Below, in pieces: positions 52,382-60,117 of a stretch of DNA of 64,000 nucleotides; position 1 is the stretch's first letter, and each line of letters starts with the position of its first letter. The stretch is from contig NZ_JABBGJ010000048.1 of assembly GCF_012927345.1 (NCBI RefSeq), positions 18,626 to 82,625 on the forward strand, read 5' to 3'. The notes under the pieces are model-generated. The model ran no database searches. It was not told the origin of the DNA and was given only the letters and a program-made list of their open reading frames with translations. The stretch comes from Paraburkholderia polaris (GTDB lineage Bacteria; Pseudomonadota; Gammaproteobacteria; Burkholderiales; Burkholderiaceae). Made by a program: the position numbers and the translations under genes.

Positions 52382-53845
52382 TCAGCGCGGGTAGTAAGGC
52401 GGAATCTGCGCATCCACGTTGACCCAAACCGACTTGGGTTGCGTGTATTCGCGCATCGCTTCGAAACCCATCTCGCGGCCATAGCCGCTCGCGCCGACAC
52501 CGCCGAATGGTGACGCGGGGCTCACACGCTTGTAGCAGTTGATCCACACCATGCCGGCGCGAATCTCGCGGGCCACGAGGTGCGCGCGCTGCAGGTCACG
52601 GGTCCAGAGACCGGCACCGAGACCGTACTCGGTACCGTTCGCAATCGCGAGTGCCTCTTCGTCTGTGCGGAAGGTCGTGACGGTCATGAACGGACCGAAC
52701 ACTTCTTCCTGCGATACCCGATGCTCCGGCTTTGCTTCAACGATGGTCGGCTCGACGTAGCAGCCATTCGCCAGCGCAGCGTCGTCTGGTGCCTTGCCGC
52801 CCGCCAGCACGCGACCACCCTGTTCGCGCGCAACGTCGACGAACGACAACACGCGGTCGCGATGCTGACGCGAGGTGAGCGGGCCCATTTCGGTCAGTGG
52901 ATCGAGTGGATTGCCGATCCGGATCGTGCGGCTCAACGCCGTGAACTTCTCGAGCACTTCGTCGGCGATCGATTCATGCACGATCATCCGCGAGCCGGCA
53001 ATGCACGCCTGCCCCTGGTTATGGAAGATCGCGAACGCGGAGCCTTGCACGACCGCATCGATATTCGCGTCGCCGAACACGATGTTCGCGCCCTTGCCAC
53101 CGAGCTCAAGCTGCACCTTCTTCAGATTGCCGCTCGACGCCTGCACGATCTTACGGCCTACCGCCGTCGATCCGGTGAAGGCGACCTTGCTGATCTCCGG
53201 ATGCTCGGCGATGTACTGGCCGGCCACATGACCCAAACCCGGCAGAATATTGACCACGCCGTCCGGGAAACCCACTTCGGCCATCAGTTCTGCGATTGCG
53301 AGACTCGACAGCGGCGTGAGTTCAGCGGGCTTCATGATCACGCAGTTGCCCGCAGCGAGCGCCGGCGCCATCTTCCAGCTCGTGAACATTAGCGGGAAAT
53401 TCCACGGCACCACCTGCCCGACAATGCCGACCGGCTCGCGCGTCATGTAGTTCAGAAAGCCCTGCTCGACCGGAATCACCGAGCCCTCGAACTTGTCGGC
53501 CATGCCGCCGAAATAGCGGAACGTCGCTGCAGTGCGCGGCACATCGAGATTGCGCGTATCGCGAATCGGGTGGCCGGTATCAAGCGATTCGAGACGCGCC
53601 AGCGCGTCGGCGTTCGCTTCGATCGCGTCGGCGAGTTTGAGCAGCAAGCGCCCCCGCTCCATCGCGGCGAGATTGCTCCACTTCGGAAACGCCGCTTTCG
53701 CAGCCGCCACGGCGCGGTCGACATCGGCCGGTCCGGCCATTGCGACTTCGGCAATCAACGAGTTGTCGTGCGGATTGAGGGAGGCGAGCGTTTCGCCGTT
53801 TGCAGCCGGCACGAAGCGGCCGCCGATGAAGAGTTGCGTTTGCAT
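52382..53845 (-). CDS. Aldehyde dehydrogenase, probable 4-hydroxymuconic semialdehyde dehydrogenase
   Basis: A 487-residue NAD(P)-dependent aldehyde dehydrogenase. NAD motif FTGSTAVGRKIVQ, general base Glu247 (LELGGKGANIVF) and catalytic Cys281 (NQGQACIAGSRM) are all present; the PWNFPLMFTSWK stretch is typical. By position between the hydroquinone dioxygenase subunits and maleylacetate reductase it should oxidise 4-hydroxymuconic semialdehyde to maleylacetate. The start at 53845 (MQTQLFIGG) fits the family; 12 extra residues upstream are rejected. Confidence 0.9.
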   Translation of the reverse strand: MQTQLFIGGRFVPAANGETLASLNPHDNSLIAEVAMAGPADVDRAVAAAKAAFPKWSNLAAMERGRLLLKLADAIEANADALARLESLDTGHPIRDTRNLDVPRTAATFRYFGGMADKFEGSVIPVEQGFLNYMTREPVGIVGQVVPWNFPLMFTSWKMAPALAAGNCVIMKPAELTPLSSLAIAELMAEVGFPDGVVNILPGLGHVAGQYIAEHPEISKVAFTGSTAVGRKIVQASSGNLKKVQLELGGKGANIVFGDANIDAVVQGSAFAIFHNQGQACIAGSRMIVHESIADEVLEKFTALSRTIRIGNPLDPLTEMGPLTSRQHRDRVLSFVDVAREQGGRVLAGGKAPDDAALANGCYVEPTIVEAKPEHRVSQEEVFGPFMTVTTFRTDEEALAIANGTEYGLGAGLWTRDLQRAHLVAREIRAGMVWINCYKRVSPASPFGGVGASGYGREMGFEAMREYTQPKSVWVNVDAQIPPYYPR

Positions 53846-53941
53846 GTCAGTCCTGTGCAAGTAAAACTTTGGACGTGACATTCCCCGCGGCGCCAGCGGT
53901 CTGGCGCCGTTCGATCGACGATCGGAGGGAATGTCTGAGCG

Positions 53942-54937
53942 TTAGATCTGGATCGGATACGGCGGCAGCTCACCGCTTTCGTAGCGCTTCGGCAGATCGG
54001 GCGTGGCGTTCTCCCACACCAGCAGCATCGAGCGCTTCTGCGAGTAGCCCTTGTGACGGATATCGGCCGGCATCGCGGCGATATCGCCCGCATTCATCGT
54101 GATACGCGCACGCGGCTCGCCGCTGTCCTTGTCACCAACGTCCCAGATGATCTGATCGGACAGTTGCAGGAACCACTCGACCCGATCGTTGCCATGGAAC
54201 ACCGGTAGCACAAACTCTTCGGTGGTCGGGCAGAACAGGCTTTGCTGGCACACGGAAGTGACCGACGGATTCCACGTCACGTCCGAGCGCGACAGGTACT
54301 TGAAAAGGCTGAACGCGTGTAACGTGTTCTCGAAACCGGGCTCTGCGTGAATTTCCGGTTCGTCCTGATCGACGTCGGCGAACTGGCGGTTGACCGGCAG
54401 GTCATCGCGCAACGGTGAATCGCCCTCAAGCCCCGGCATGCGTTTGGTGGCAATCCGCGTCCGCTCGATGGCCGCGATGTTGTCGCCATGTTTCGTGCCG
54501 AACGCTGAGCCGGTTTCTTCGGGCGCGGCGAACGGATCGAAGCCTTCGTTGACCCAATCGTTCAGGATCGCCTTGAAGGTCGCCATGATGAGCGGCGTAT
54601 CGAACTGCTGTATGTGATCGACGCCCGCTTCCTTGAAGCTCGCGTTGTACGCACCGGCATACATGTCGACCTTGCCGTAATGATTGCGCGTGCCGATCAC
54701 TTCGTCGAAGTTGACCCAGCCGTAAAAGAAACCCCACGCAACGTCTCGCATCATCGCGCGCAGAAAATCGTCGGCATGCATCTGGTGTGAGCGGGTCTGG
54801 CCTTTGGCAGGCCATTTGACGGTGGCGAAATAGGCGTCGCGGCTGAATTCGAAGTCGCCGAGGCGGAACACGCGATAACCGGTGACCGCATCGGCCTCGC
54901 TCGCGGTGACGTTTTGCAGTGTGCTGGCTTTGTTCAT
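53942..54937 (-). CDS. hapD: Hydroquinone 1,2-dioxygenase, large subunit
   Basis: A 331-residue subunit of the two-component Fe(II) hydroquinone dioxygenase (HapCD/PnpCD type), which opens hydroquinone to 4-hydroxymuconic semialdehyde. Conserved stretches include MRDVAWGFFYGWVNFDEVIG, YGKVDMYAGAYN and a cupin-like C-terminal part with VFHGNDRVEWFLQLSDQIIW and MNAGDIAAMPADIRHKGYS. Length agrees with the family (about 340). The start at 54937 follows a short gap after the small subunit gene. Symbol used by analogy with the Pseudomonas hydroquinone system. Confidence 0.88.
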   Translation of the reverse strand: MNKASTLQNVTASEADAVTGYRVFRLGDFEFSRDAYFATVKWPAKGQTRSHQMHADDFLRAMMRDVAWGFFYGWVNFDEVIGTRNHYGKVDMYAGAYNASFKEAGVDHIQQFDTPLIMATFKAILNDWVNEGFDPFAAPEETGSAFGTKHGDNIAAIERTRIATKRMPGLEGDSPLRDDLPVNRQFADVDQDEPEIHAEPGFENTLHAFSLFKYLSRSDVTWNPSVTSVCQQSLFCPTTEEFVLPVFHGNDRVEWFLQLSDQIIWDVGDKDSGEPRARITMNAGDIAAMPADIRHKGYSQKRSMLLVWENATPDLPKRYESGELPPYPIQI

Positions 54938-54974
54938 GATGGGCTCCAGAAGAGGATCGATCGTGTAGAGGGAT

Positions 54975-55466
54975 TCAGTGGATGCAGATGTCGGCCCACT
55001 TCTCAACCGAATAGCGTCCGAGGATCGTCTGCACGAGCAGCACGCCCTTCGTCACCGCTTCGAAGCGGTAGGCGGCGCCCGCGGGCAACAACGCCTGATG
55101 GCCGCGGCGCAAGCGCACATAACCCATCGACTGGCCGGAAGGCTGACCGTCCAGACGTACGCTGCCCTCGGTCTGCGCATCGACCAACGGGCCGTCCGAC
55201 GGTTTGATGAAATAGATGTCGATCTCGCCGTCGAGCACGACCGCGAATTCATCGTGCGACGCAGCAAACCACGGCGAAGAGCCTTCCGCGCGCAGCGTCT
55301 CGATCACGTACTTGAGATTCTTACCGACGACGACTTTCTCGTAGGGCGCTGAGCGGCTTGCCACGTCGAACACATTCGACATCGCGTAGTGCTCCGGTTT
55401 GCCCTTGATGATTTCGATGGAGCCTTTGCGAAAGTTGTCCAGGCTGCCGAACCAGGTCTGTTGCAT
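54975..55466 (-). CDS. hapC: Hydroquinone 1,2-dioxygenase, small subunit
   Basis: A 163-residue partner of the large subunit. It begins MQQTWFGSLDNFRKGSIEII and contains HYAMSNVFDVASRSAPYEKV, a cupin core (SHDEFAVVLDGEIDIYFIK) and RRGHQALLPAGAAYRFEAV. Size and order (small before large subunit) match HapC/PnpC-type proteins. The ATG at 55466 has GGAGG; an open frame extends 33 residues further but lacks a ribosome site. Confidence 0.88.
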   Translation of the reverse strand: MQQTWFGSLDNFRKGSIEIIKGKPEHYAMSNVFDVASRSAPYEKVVVGKNLKYVIETLRAEGSSPWFAASHDEFAVVLDGEIDIYFIKPSDGPLVDAQTEGSVRLDGQPSGQSMGYVRLRRGHQALLPAGAAYRFEAVTKGVLLVQTILGRYSVEKWADICIH

Positions 55467-55602
55467 GTCTTCCTCCAGTTGATCTACGAATGCCTTGCTT
55501 GGAACGAAGATTAAGTGGCGGCAGGCGCAACAGCAATGTTCTGAGGGTCGGGAAACACGAACCATGGGTGCTTCAAAATCGCGCCAGGGAAACTACCTGG
55601 TG

Positions 55603-55632
55603 GAGAACCCGGACGGGCGTCCGGCGGTTCTC
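55603..55632 (-). terminator. Terminator-like hairpin at the end of the LysR gene
   Basis: Nested stems GAGAACC/GGTTCTC and CGGAC/GTCCG with a GGGC loop form a strong hairpin that overlaps the LysR stop codon. No T-run follows. It separates the regulator from the hydroquinone operon, whose promoter must lie in 55467-55602. Confidence 0.5.
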
Positions 55633-56596
55633 AGTCTTCGGCCAGCTCCTCGCCGACGCTTTTGGTGTCGTCGTCCGGTGGCGCAATGCCGAGCGCCTTG
55701 TCCCATTGCGGTTCGCGCAGATAGCGCGCGCGCAGGAAGTCGACGAAAGCCTTGACCTTGGTGGTCGAGCGGTGCGATGCGGGATAGACCGCCGACAGCC
55801 ATAACGGCGGCGCCGCGTACTCCGGCAGCACCCGTTCGAGGCGCCGTTCGAGCAGATCGGCCGCGGCGACCATCGTCGGGAGGTAGACGACGCCCGCGCC
55901 GGCCCGCGCGAACTCCAGCAGCAGGTGCACGCTATTGGTTTTCAGTACCGGATTCAGCGCGATTTCGAAGCACTCGTTGCCACGCATCAGCGGCCACTTG
56001 TCGCCCCACGGATAGTACGAATAGCGGGCGAAATCGTGCCGCAGCAAATCGAGCGGCGTCTCGATCAGCGGCTCTTCCTTCAGATAACCGGGCGCGGCGC
56101 ACAGCACACCGCGCACGGGGAACAGACGCCGCTCCACCAGCAGATTCGACGCCGGCGGATAGATCTGCAAGGCCAGATCGAAGCCTTCCTGAACCGGATC
56201 GATCACACGGTCGTTGACGGTTACGACGAACTCGACGCGCGGGTAAGCGGCGCGGAATTCGATCAAGGTTTGCGAAAAATGGCCAAGCGCAAAGCCCGGC
56301 AGCACGTGGATGTTGAGCGTGCCCGCCAAAGCCTGTGGATCGCCGCGCGAGCGCCCGGACAGATCGTGGACCTTGTTGACCAGTTCGGCGCACTCGCGGT
56401 AGTAAGTCTCGCCGAGTTCGGACAGGCGCACCGCCCGCGTCGAACGATGAAAGAGCGGCACGCCGAAATGGTCTTCGAGCTGCTTGACGCGCGAGGTCAC
56501 CACCGACTTGGCGACGCCCAGCTGACGCGCGGCGCCAGCAAAGCTCTGCGCTTCCGCTGCCCGGACGAACGCTTCCATTGACATGAAGAGGTCCAT
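55631..56596 (-). CDS. LysR-family transcriptional regulator
   Basis: A 321-residue regulator. The winged helix-turn-helix is FVRAAEAQSFAGAARQLGVA, then KSVVTSRVKQLEDHFGVPLF. The sensor domain follows (LNIHVLPGFALGHFSQTLIE; HLLLEFARAGAGVVYLPTMV). It is in the CrgA-like subgroup by pattern. The ATG at 56596 is used; about 100 upstream codons in frame are not typical. It is upstream of and collinear with the hydroquinone genes, and probably senses a pathway compound, like PnpR in 4-nitrophenol degraders. Confidence 0.9.
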   Translation of the reverse strand: MDLFMSMEAFVRAAEAQSFAGAARQLGVAKSVVTSRVKQLEDHFGVPLFHRSTRAVRLSELGETYYRECAELVNKVHDLSGRSRGDPQALAGTLNIHVLPGFALGHFSQTLIEFRAAYPRVEFVVTVNDRVIDPVQEGFDLALQIYPPASNLLVERRLFPVRGVLCAAPGYLKEEPLIETPLDLLRHDFARYSYYPWGDKWPLMRGNECFEIALNPVLKTNSVHLLLEFARAGAGVVYLPTMVAAADLLERRLERVLPEYAAPPLWLSAVYPASHRSTTKVKAFVDFLRARYLREPQWDKALGIAPPDDDTKSVGEELAED

Positions 56597-56821
56597 GCTT
56601 TCTCCTGTGGCCGTGGTCAGCGCTCTGCCCGGCCTTGTCCCCGGGGGACTGATGTCATTTTTCAGGCGGCGCCAACGCCCTGCGTACACCGGGTCAGGTC
56701 GGCACCATCCGGTCTGCACTGAGATCCTATCGCGTTTCGAAGCACCCCCTCGGAAATCCAGAATTTTTATGTTTTCTGTATGATCTGGATTCCTACTTAC
56801 ATCAAATAGCGATGTCAGGTG

Positions 56822-57913
56822 ATGAATCCCACTATCGTTCCGGGCGAAGGATGGTATAGCGAACATCTCAGCTGGCACTGGTTGTTCTGGCAAAACGCGG
56901 CGCTCACCATCCCCTTCATCCTATGCCTGATCATGTCGGTGCCCAACGAAGCAATCCGGCAGTCGCCTGCACGCAGCGACCATGCCGGTATGCTGCTTGG
57001 TGCGAGCGGCTTCGCTTGCCTCTTCGTCGCACTGGATCAGGGTGAACGTTTGTTCTGGTTTCAATCACCATTCATCGCCGGAATGTTTTACGTCGGTACG
57101 GTATTGCTGGTGGCTTTTGTATTACGCGAACTGGTAACGGAAGCACCCGGCATCGCCCTTTCGTACCTGCTGAAGCCTAACGTCACGCTGCTGGTGGTGT
57201 TGGTCGGATTGATCCGCTTCACAGTTCTGAACACAAGCTTTATCCCATCCATTTTTCTCGCCAGCGTGCACGGACTGCGGCCGCTCGAGGTCGGCGACAC
57301 GCTGCGCTGGGTCGCCGTACCGCAAATACTGTTCGCTCCGTGCGTTGCGTTCATGCTGCTCCACCTCGACGCACGCCGCGTCATCGCCATTGGTTTTGCT
57401 ACAGTCGCCCTCGCCTTCGGTCTCGGCACGCAACTCACACCCGACTGGGCAGAAGGCAACTTCATCCCGTCCCAGCTGCTGCAGGCGCTCGGCCAAACAA
57501 TGGCGCTCACTTCGATCATTTACTTCTTCGCCAAACACGTCACCGCCGAACACGCACTGACTTTCGGTGCGGTCGTGCAAACCACCCGCCTCTTCAGCGG
57601 CCAATTGGGCACCACGTCCATCGCGGTGACTCAGCGCGTGATGGAGCAGATCCACTCAAACCTGCTCGGCCTACATGTCAATGTATTCAGCAGCGAGACT
57701 CTGGAGCGATTGGCCGCACAGAGTTCGCTATTCGGTACGACGTTAAACGGCAATCCTGCTGAGGTGCCAGCCGGTGCGATCGCCTTGCTGGATCGAGCCG
57801 TTCGCGTTCAGGCCACAACCCTGTCACTCGCGGACAATTACCGGCTCGCGGCGGCCTGCGCATTAGGCGGCATCGCGTTAACGCTGCTGTTGCGACGCGC
57901 TCCCACGCCTTGA
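56822..57913 (+). pseudogene. DHA2/EmrB-type MFS transporter lacking its N-terminal third
   Basis: The 363 residues begin within the motif C region (GWYSEHLSWHWLFWQNAALT) and continue through the later helices to a long periplasmic loop (RVMEQIHSNLLGLHVNVFSS) and the end of a 14-helix exporter. The first five helices (about 190 residues) are missing: a stop codon lies in frame at 56807, just before the break. Even if translated it would lack motif A and the proton-relay part. It is divergent from the LysR gene. Confidence 0.8.
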
Positions 57914-58321
57914 AACCCTCTGCGTTGGGTCGAAGCCGAACGACCCGATGCTACCGTCTCGCGACAGGAAACGCATTGCATGTCGCTGAATTTTTCTTAA
58001 ACGGCCGATATGTCGAAGTCATGTTACCCGGTGACATTTCAGGCCGGACCGCTGACTGACTCGGCCGATGAGTTTGACTATGCGTCGCTTTGGGAAGACC
58101 ACCGGATTTAAGTTTTATTAAGGCATCCATCAGGACATTTAGTTACGGCCTATATATGCTTTATCCAATTGGGCCACACGGATTGTCCATTTCACAGCGG
58201 CACTCACTTCAACGCGGGGCAAAATCCGGCGGCCAAATAGGACGTGCACATCCGTGCGTTTAACCGTCGGGCGTCCGCGACGACATCGATGGAATTTCCT
58301 TTTTTTTCGGAAGGTGCGGCG
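57914..58321. other. Intergenic region before the dehydrogenase operon
   Basis: No gene seen. A small hairpin (GGGTCG, loop AAGCCGAA, CGACCC, near 57926-57945) follows the truncated MFS gene. The AT-rich part from 58090 to 58190 (TTTAAGTTTTATTAAGG) is a likely promoter of the rightward operon. Confidence 0.4.
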
Positions 58322-59608
58322 ATGACTCGCAAGCCAATCATTCTCGCGGCAATTGCCGCTGTTGTTGTGGCATGCGCCGTCGCGGTCGGCATCATGTGGG
58401 AGCCCAGCATCGCTGTGATATCCCCCCCTGCTGCTTCCTCGTTCGATCGCCAGCTCAAGCTCGAGGGCGCCCGCGTGGTGGCGCTCGGCGACTGCGCGGT
58501 GTGCCACACCGCCAAGAGTGGCAAGCCGTTTGCCGGCGGCTTGCCGCTCGCCACGCCATTCGGGACTATCTACGCGACCAATATCACCCCGGACCCTGAG
58601 ACTGGCATCGGTGCGTGGTCGCAGGAAGCCTTTGCGCGGGCGTTACGCCACGGCATCGCGCGCGACGGTCATCAACTCTACCCTGCCTTTCCGTATATCC
58701 ATTTCACCAGAATGTCGGATCACGACATCGCGGCAGCCTATGCGTACCTGATGAGCCGCGATCCGGTCAAAGTGACGACGCCTGGCAATAAGCTGATCTT
58801 CCCGCTCAATTTCAGGCCGTTGGTGGCGTTCTGGAACGTGCTGTTCCTGCGGTCCGGCGAACGCGCGGCGGACGCGTCGCAAAGCGCCGAGTGGAACCGG
58901 GGTCATTTGCTGGTCGACGGATTGGGACATTGCGCCGCCTGCCATTCTCCCTTGAACGTCATCGGCGGCGAGAAATCCGGCCAGGCGTTTGATGGTGGCC
59001 AGGTCGATGGCTGGGAGGCCCCACCGCTTAACCAGTTGAGCAATGCGGTGAAGCCGTGGACCCAGGAACAGCTGGTGACCTACCTGCGCACCGGCCGCGC
59101 CAGCGAGCATGGCGCCGCTGCCGGCCCGATGCTGCCGGTGACGCGCGATCTGGCCACAGTGCCTCAACAAGACGTCGAGGCGATCGGCACCTATCTTCTA
59201 TCGATTCAGAAACCGGCCATGGCCGCCACAGAGAAGACAACTACCGAGGCCACGCAAGACGCCCAGTCGGCGAGCGCCCAGCGCGGGGCGATCCTGTTCA
59301 ACGGCTCCTGCGCGTCCTGTCACGGCAGCGGCTCGCCGATGCAAACCATCGGCACACGGCCCAGTCTCGCGTTCAGTACCGCGGTCAACGCGGCCACCCC
59401 GCGCAATGCGATCCAGATGATGATGGGCGGCGTGCCCTGGCACGGCGAGGATGCACTGAACTACATGCCCCCGTTCGGCGAAGTGTTCAGCGACGACCAG
59501 CTTGCCGATCTGGCGACCTATCTGCGCTCGAGTTACTCGACACGCGTCCAATGGGACGCGGTCAAGGACACCGTATCGAAGGTCAGAAAGGAGAATGAGA
59601 CGCGATGA
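58322..59608 (+). CDS. Triheme cytochrome c subunit of an exported dehydrogenase
   Basis: A 428-residue cytochrome with an N-terminal membrane anchor or signal (ILAAIAAVVVACAVAVG). Three heme motifs are present: CAVCH, CAACH and CASCH, as in the cytochrome subunits of alcohol and aldehyde/nicotinate-type dehydrogenases. The TPDPETGIGAWSQEAFARAL segment is typical. It starts at the ATG at 58322 with GGAAGG upstream. It overlaps the next gene by four bases (ATGA) and passes electrons from the molybdenum enzyme to the respiratory chain. Confidence 0.92.
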   Translation: MTRKPIILAAIAAVVVACAVAVGIMWEPSIAVISPPAASSFDRQLKLEGARVVALGDCAVCHTAKSGKPFAGGLPLATPFGTIYATNITPDPETGIGAWSQEAFARALRHGIARDGHQLYPAFPYIHFTRMSDHDIAAAYAYLMSRDPVKVTTPGNKLIFPLNFRPLVAFWNVLFLRSGERAADASQSAEWNRGHLLVDGLGHCAACHSPLNVIGGEKSGQAFDGGQVDGWEAPPLNQLSNAVKPWTQEQLVTYLRTGRASEHGAAAGPMLPVTRDLATVPQQDVEAIGTYLLSIQKPAMAATEKTTTEATQDAQSASAQRGAILFNGSCASCHGSGSPMQTIGTRPSLAFSTAVNAATPRNAIQMMMGGVPWHGEDALNYMPPFGEVFSDDQLADLATYLRSSYSTRVQWDAVKDTVSKVRKENETR

Positions 59609-60117
59609 TCCAGCTCTCAGTGAATGGCGTACAGCACGCCCTAGATATCGATCCGTCGACGCCACTGCTCTACGCGCTGCGCAATGACTTGCAACTGCAC
59701 GGGGCCAAGTTCGGCTGCGGCCTCGGGCAATGCGGCGCATGCACGGTGATTGTCGATGATCGGCCGGTATTTTCATGCTTGTTGCCCGTATCGGCCATCG
59801 GCAATCGGGCGGTTCGAACCATCGAAAGCCTGGGCACGGTCGAACATCCGGGCGCTTTACAAAAGGCCTTTGTTGAACATCAGGCTGCGCAATGCGGCTA
59901 TTGCATCGCGGGTATGATCATGCGCGCCCAGGCGCTCCTTGACCGTACGCCGCACCCCACCGAAGCGCAACTGCGCGAGCATATGGAACCGAACCTTTGT
60001 CGTTGCGGCACCCATATGCGGATTCTGGCGGCGATCCGGCAAGTGGCCGGACTTCCCGAAGGTGGGGAGGCCAATGCCTCGACCGGCGCAGCATCGGATA
60101 AAGGAGTCACGCAATGA
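59605..60117 (+). CDS. [2Fe-2S] subunit of a xanthine-oxidase-family dehydrogenase (IorA-type)
   Basis: A 170-residue iron-sulfur subunit. The plant-type cluster is in KFGCGLGQCGACTVIVDD with a further Cys at FSCLLP, and the second cluster in CGYCIAGM and LCRCGTHMRI. It partners the molybdopterin subunit encoded next (overlap of four bases). The family includes isoquinoline 1-oxidoreductase, nicotinate hydroxylase and membrane aldehyde dehydrogenases. Confidence 0.94.
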   Translation: MIQLSVNGVQHALDIDPSTPLLYALRNDLQLHGAKFGCGLGQCGACTVIVDDRPVFSCLLPVSAIGNRAVRTIESLGTVEHPGALQKAFVEHQAAQCGYCIAGMIMRAQALLDRTPHPTEAQLREHMEPNLCRCGTHMRILAAIRQVAGLPEGGEANASTGAASDKGVTQ

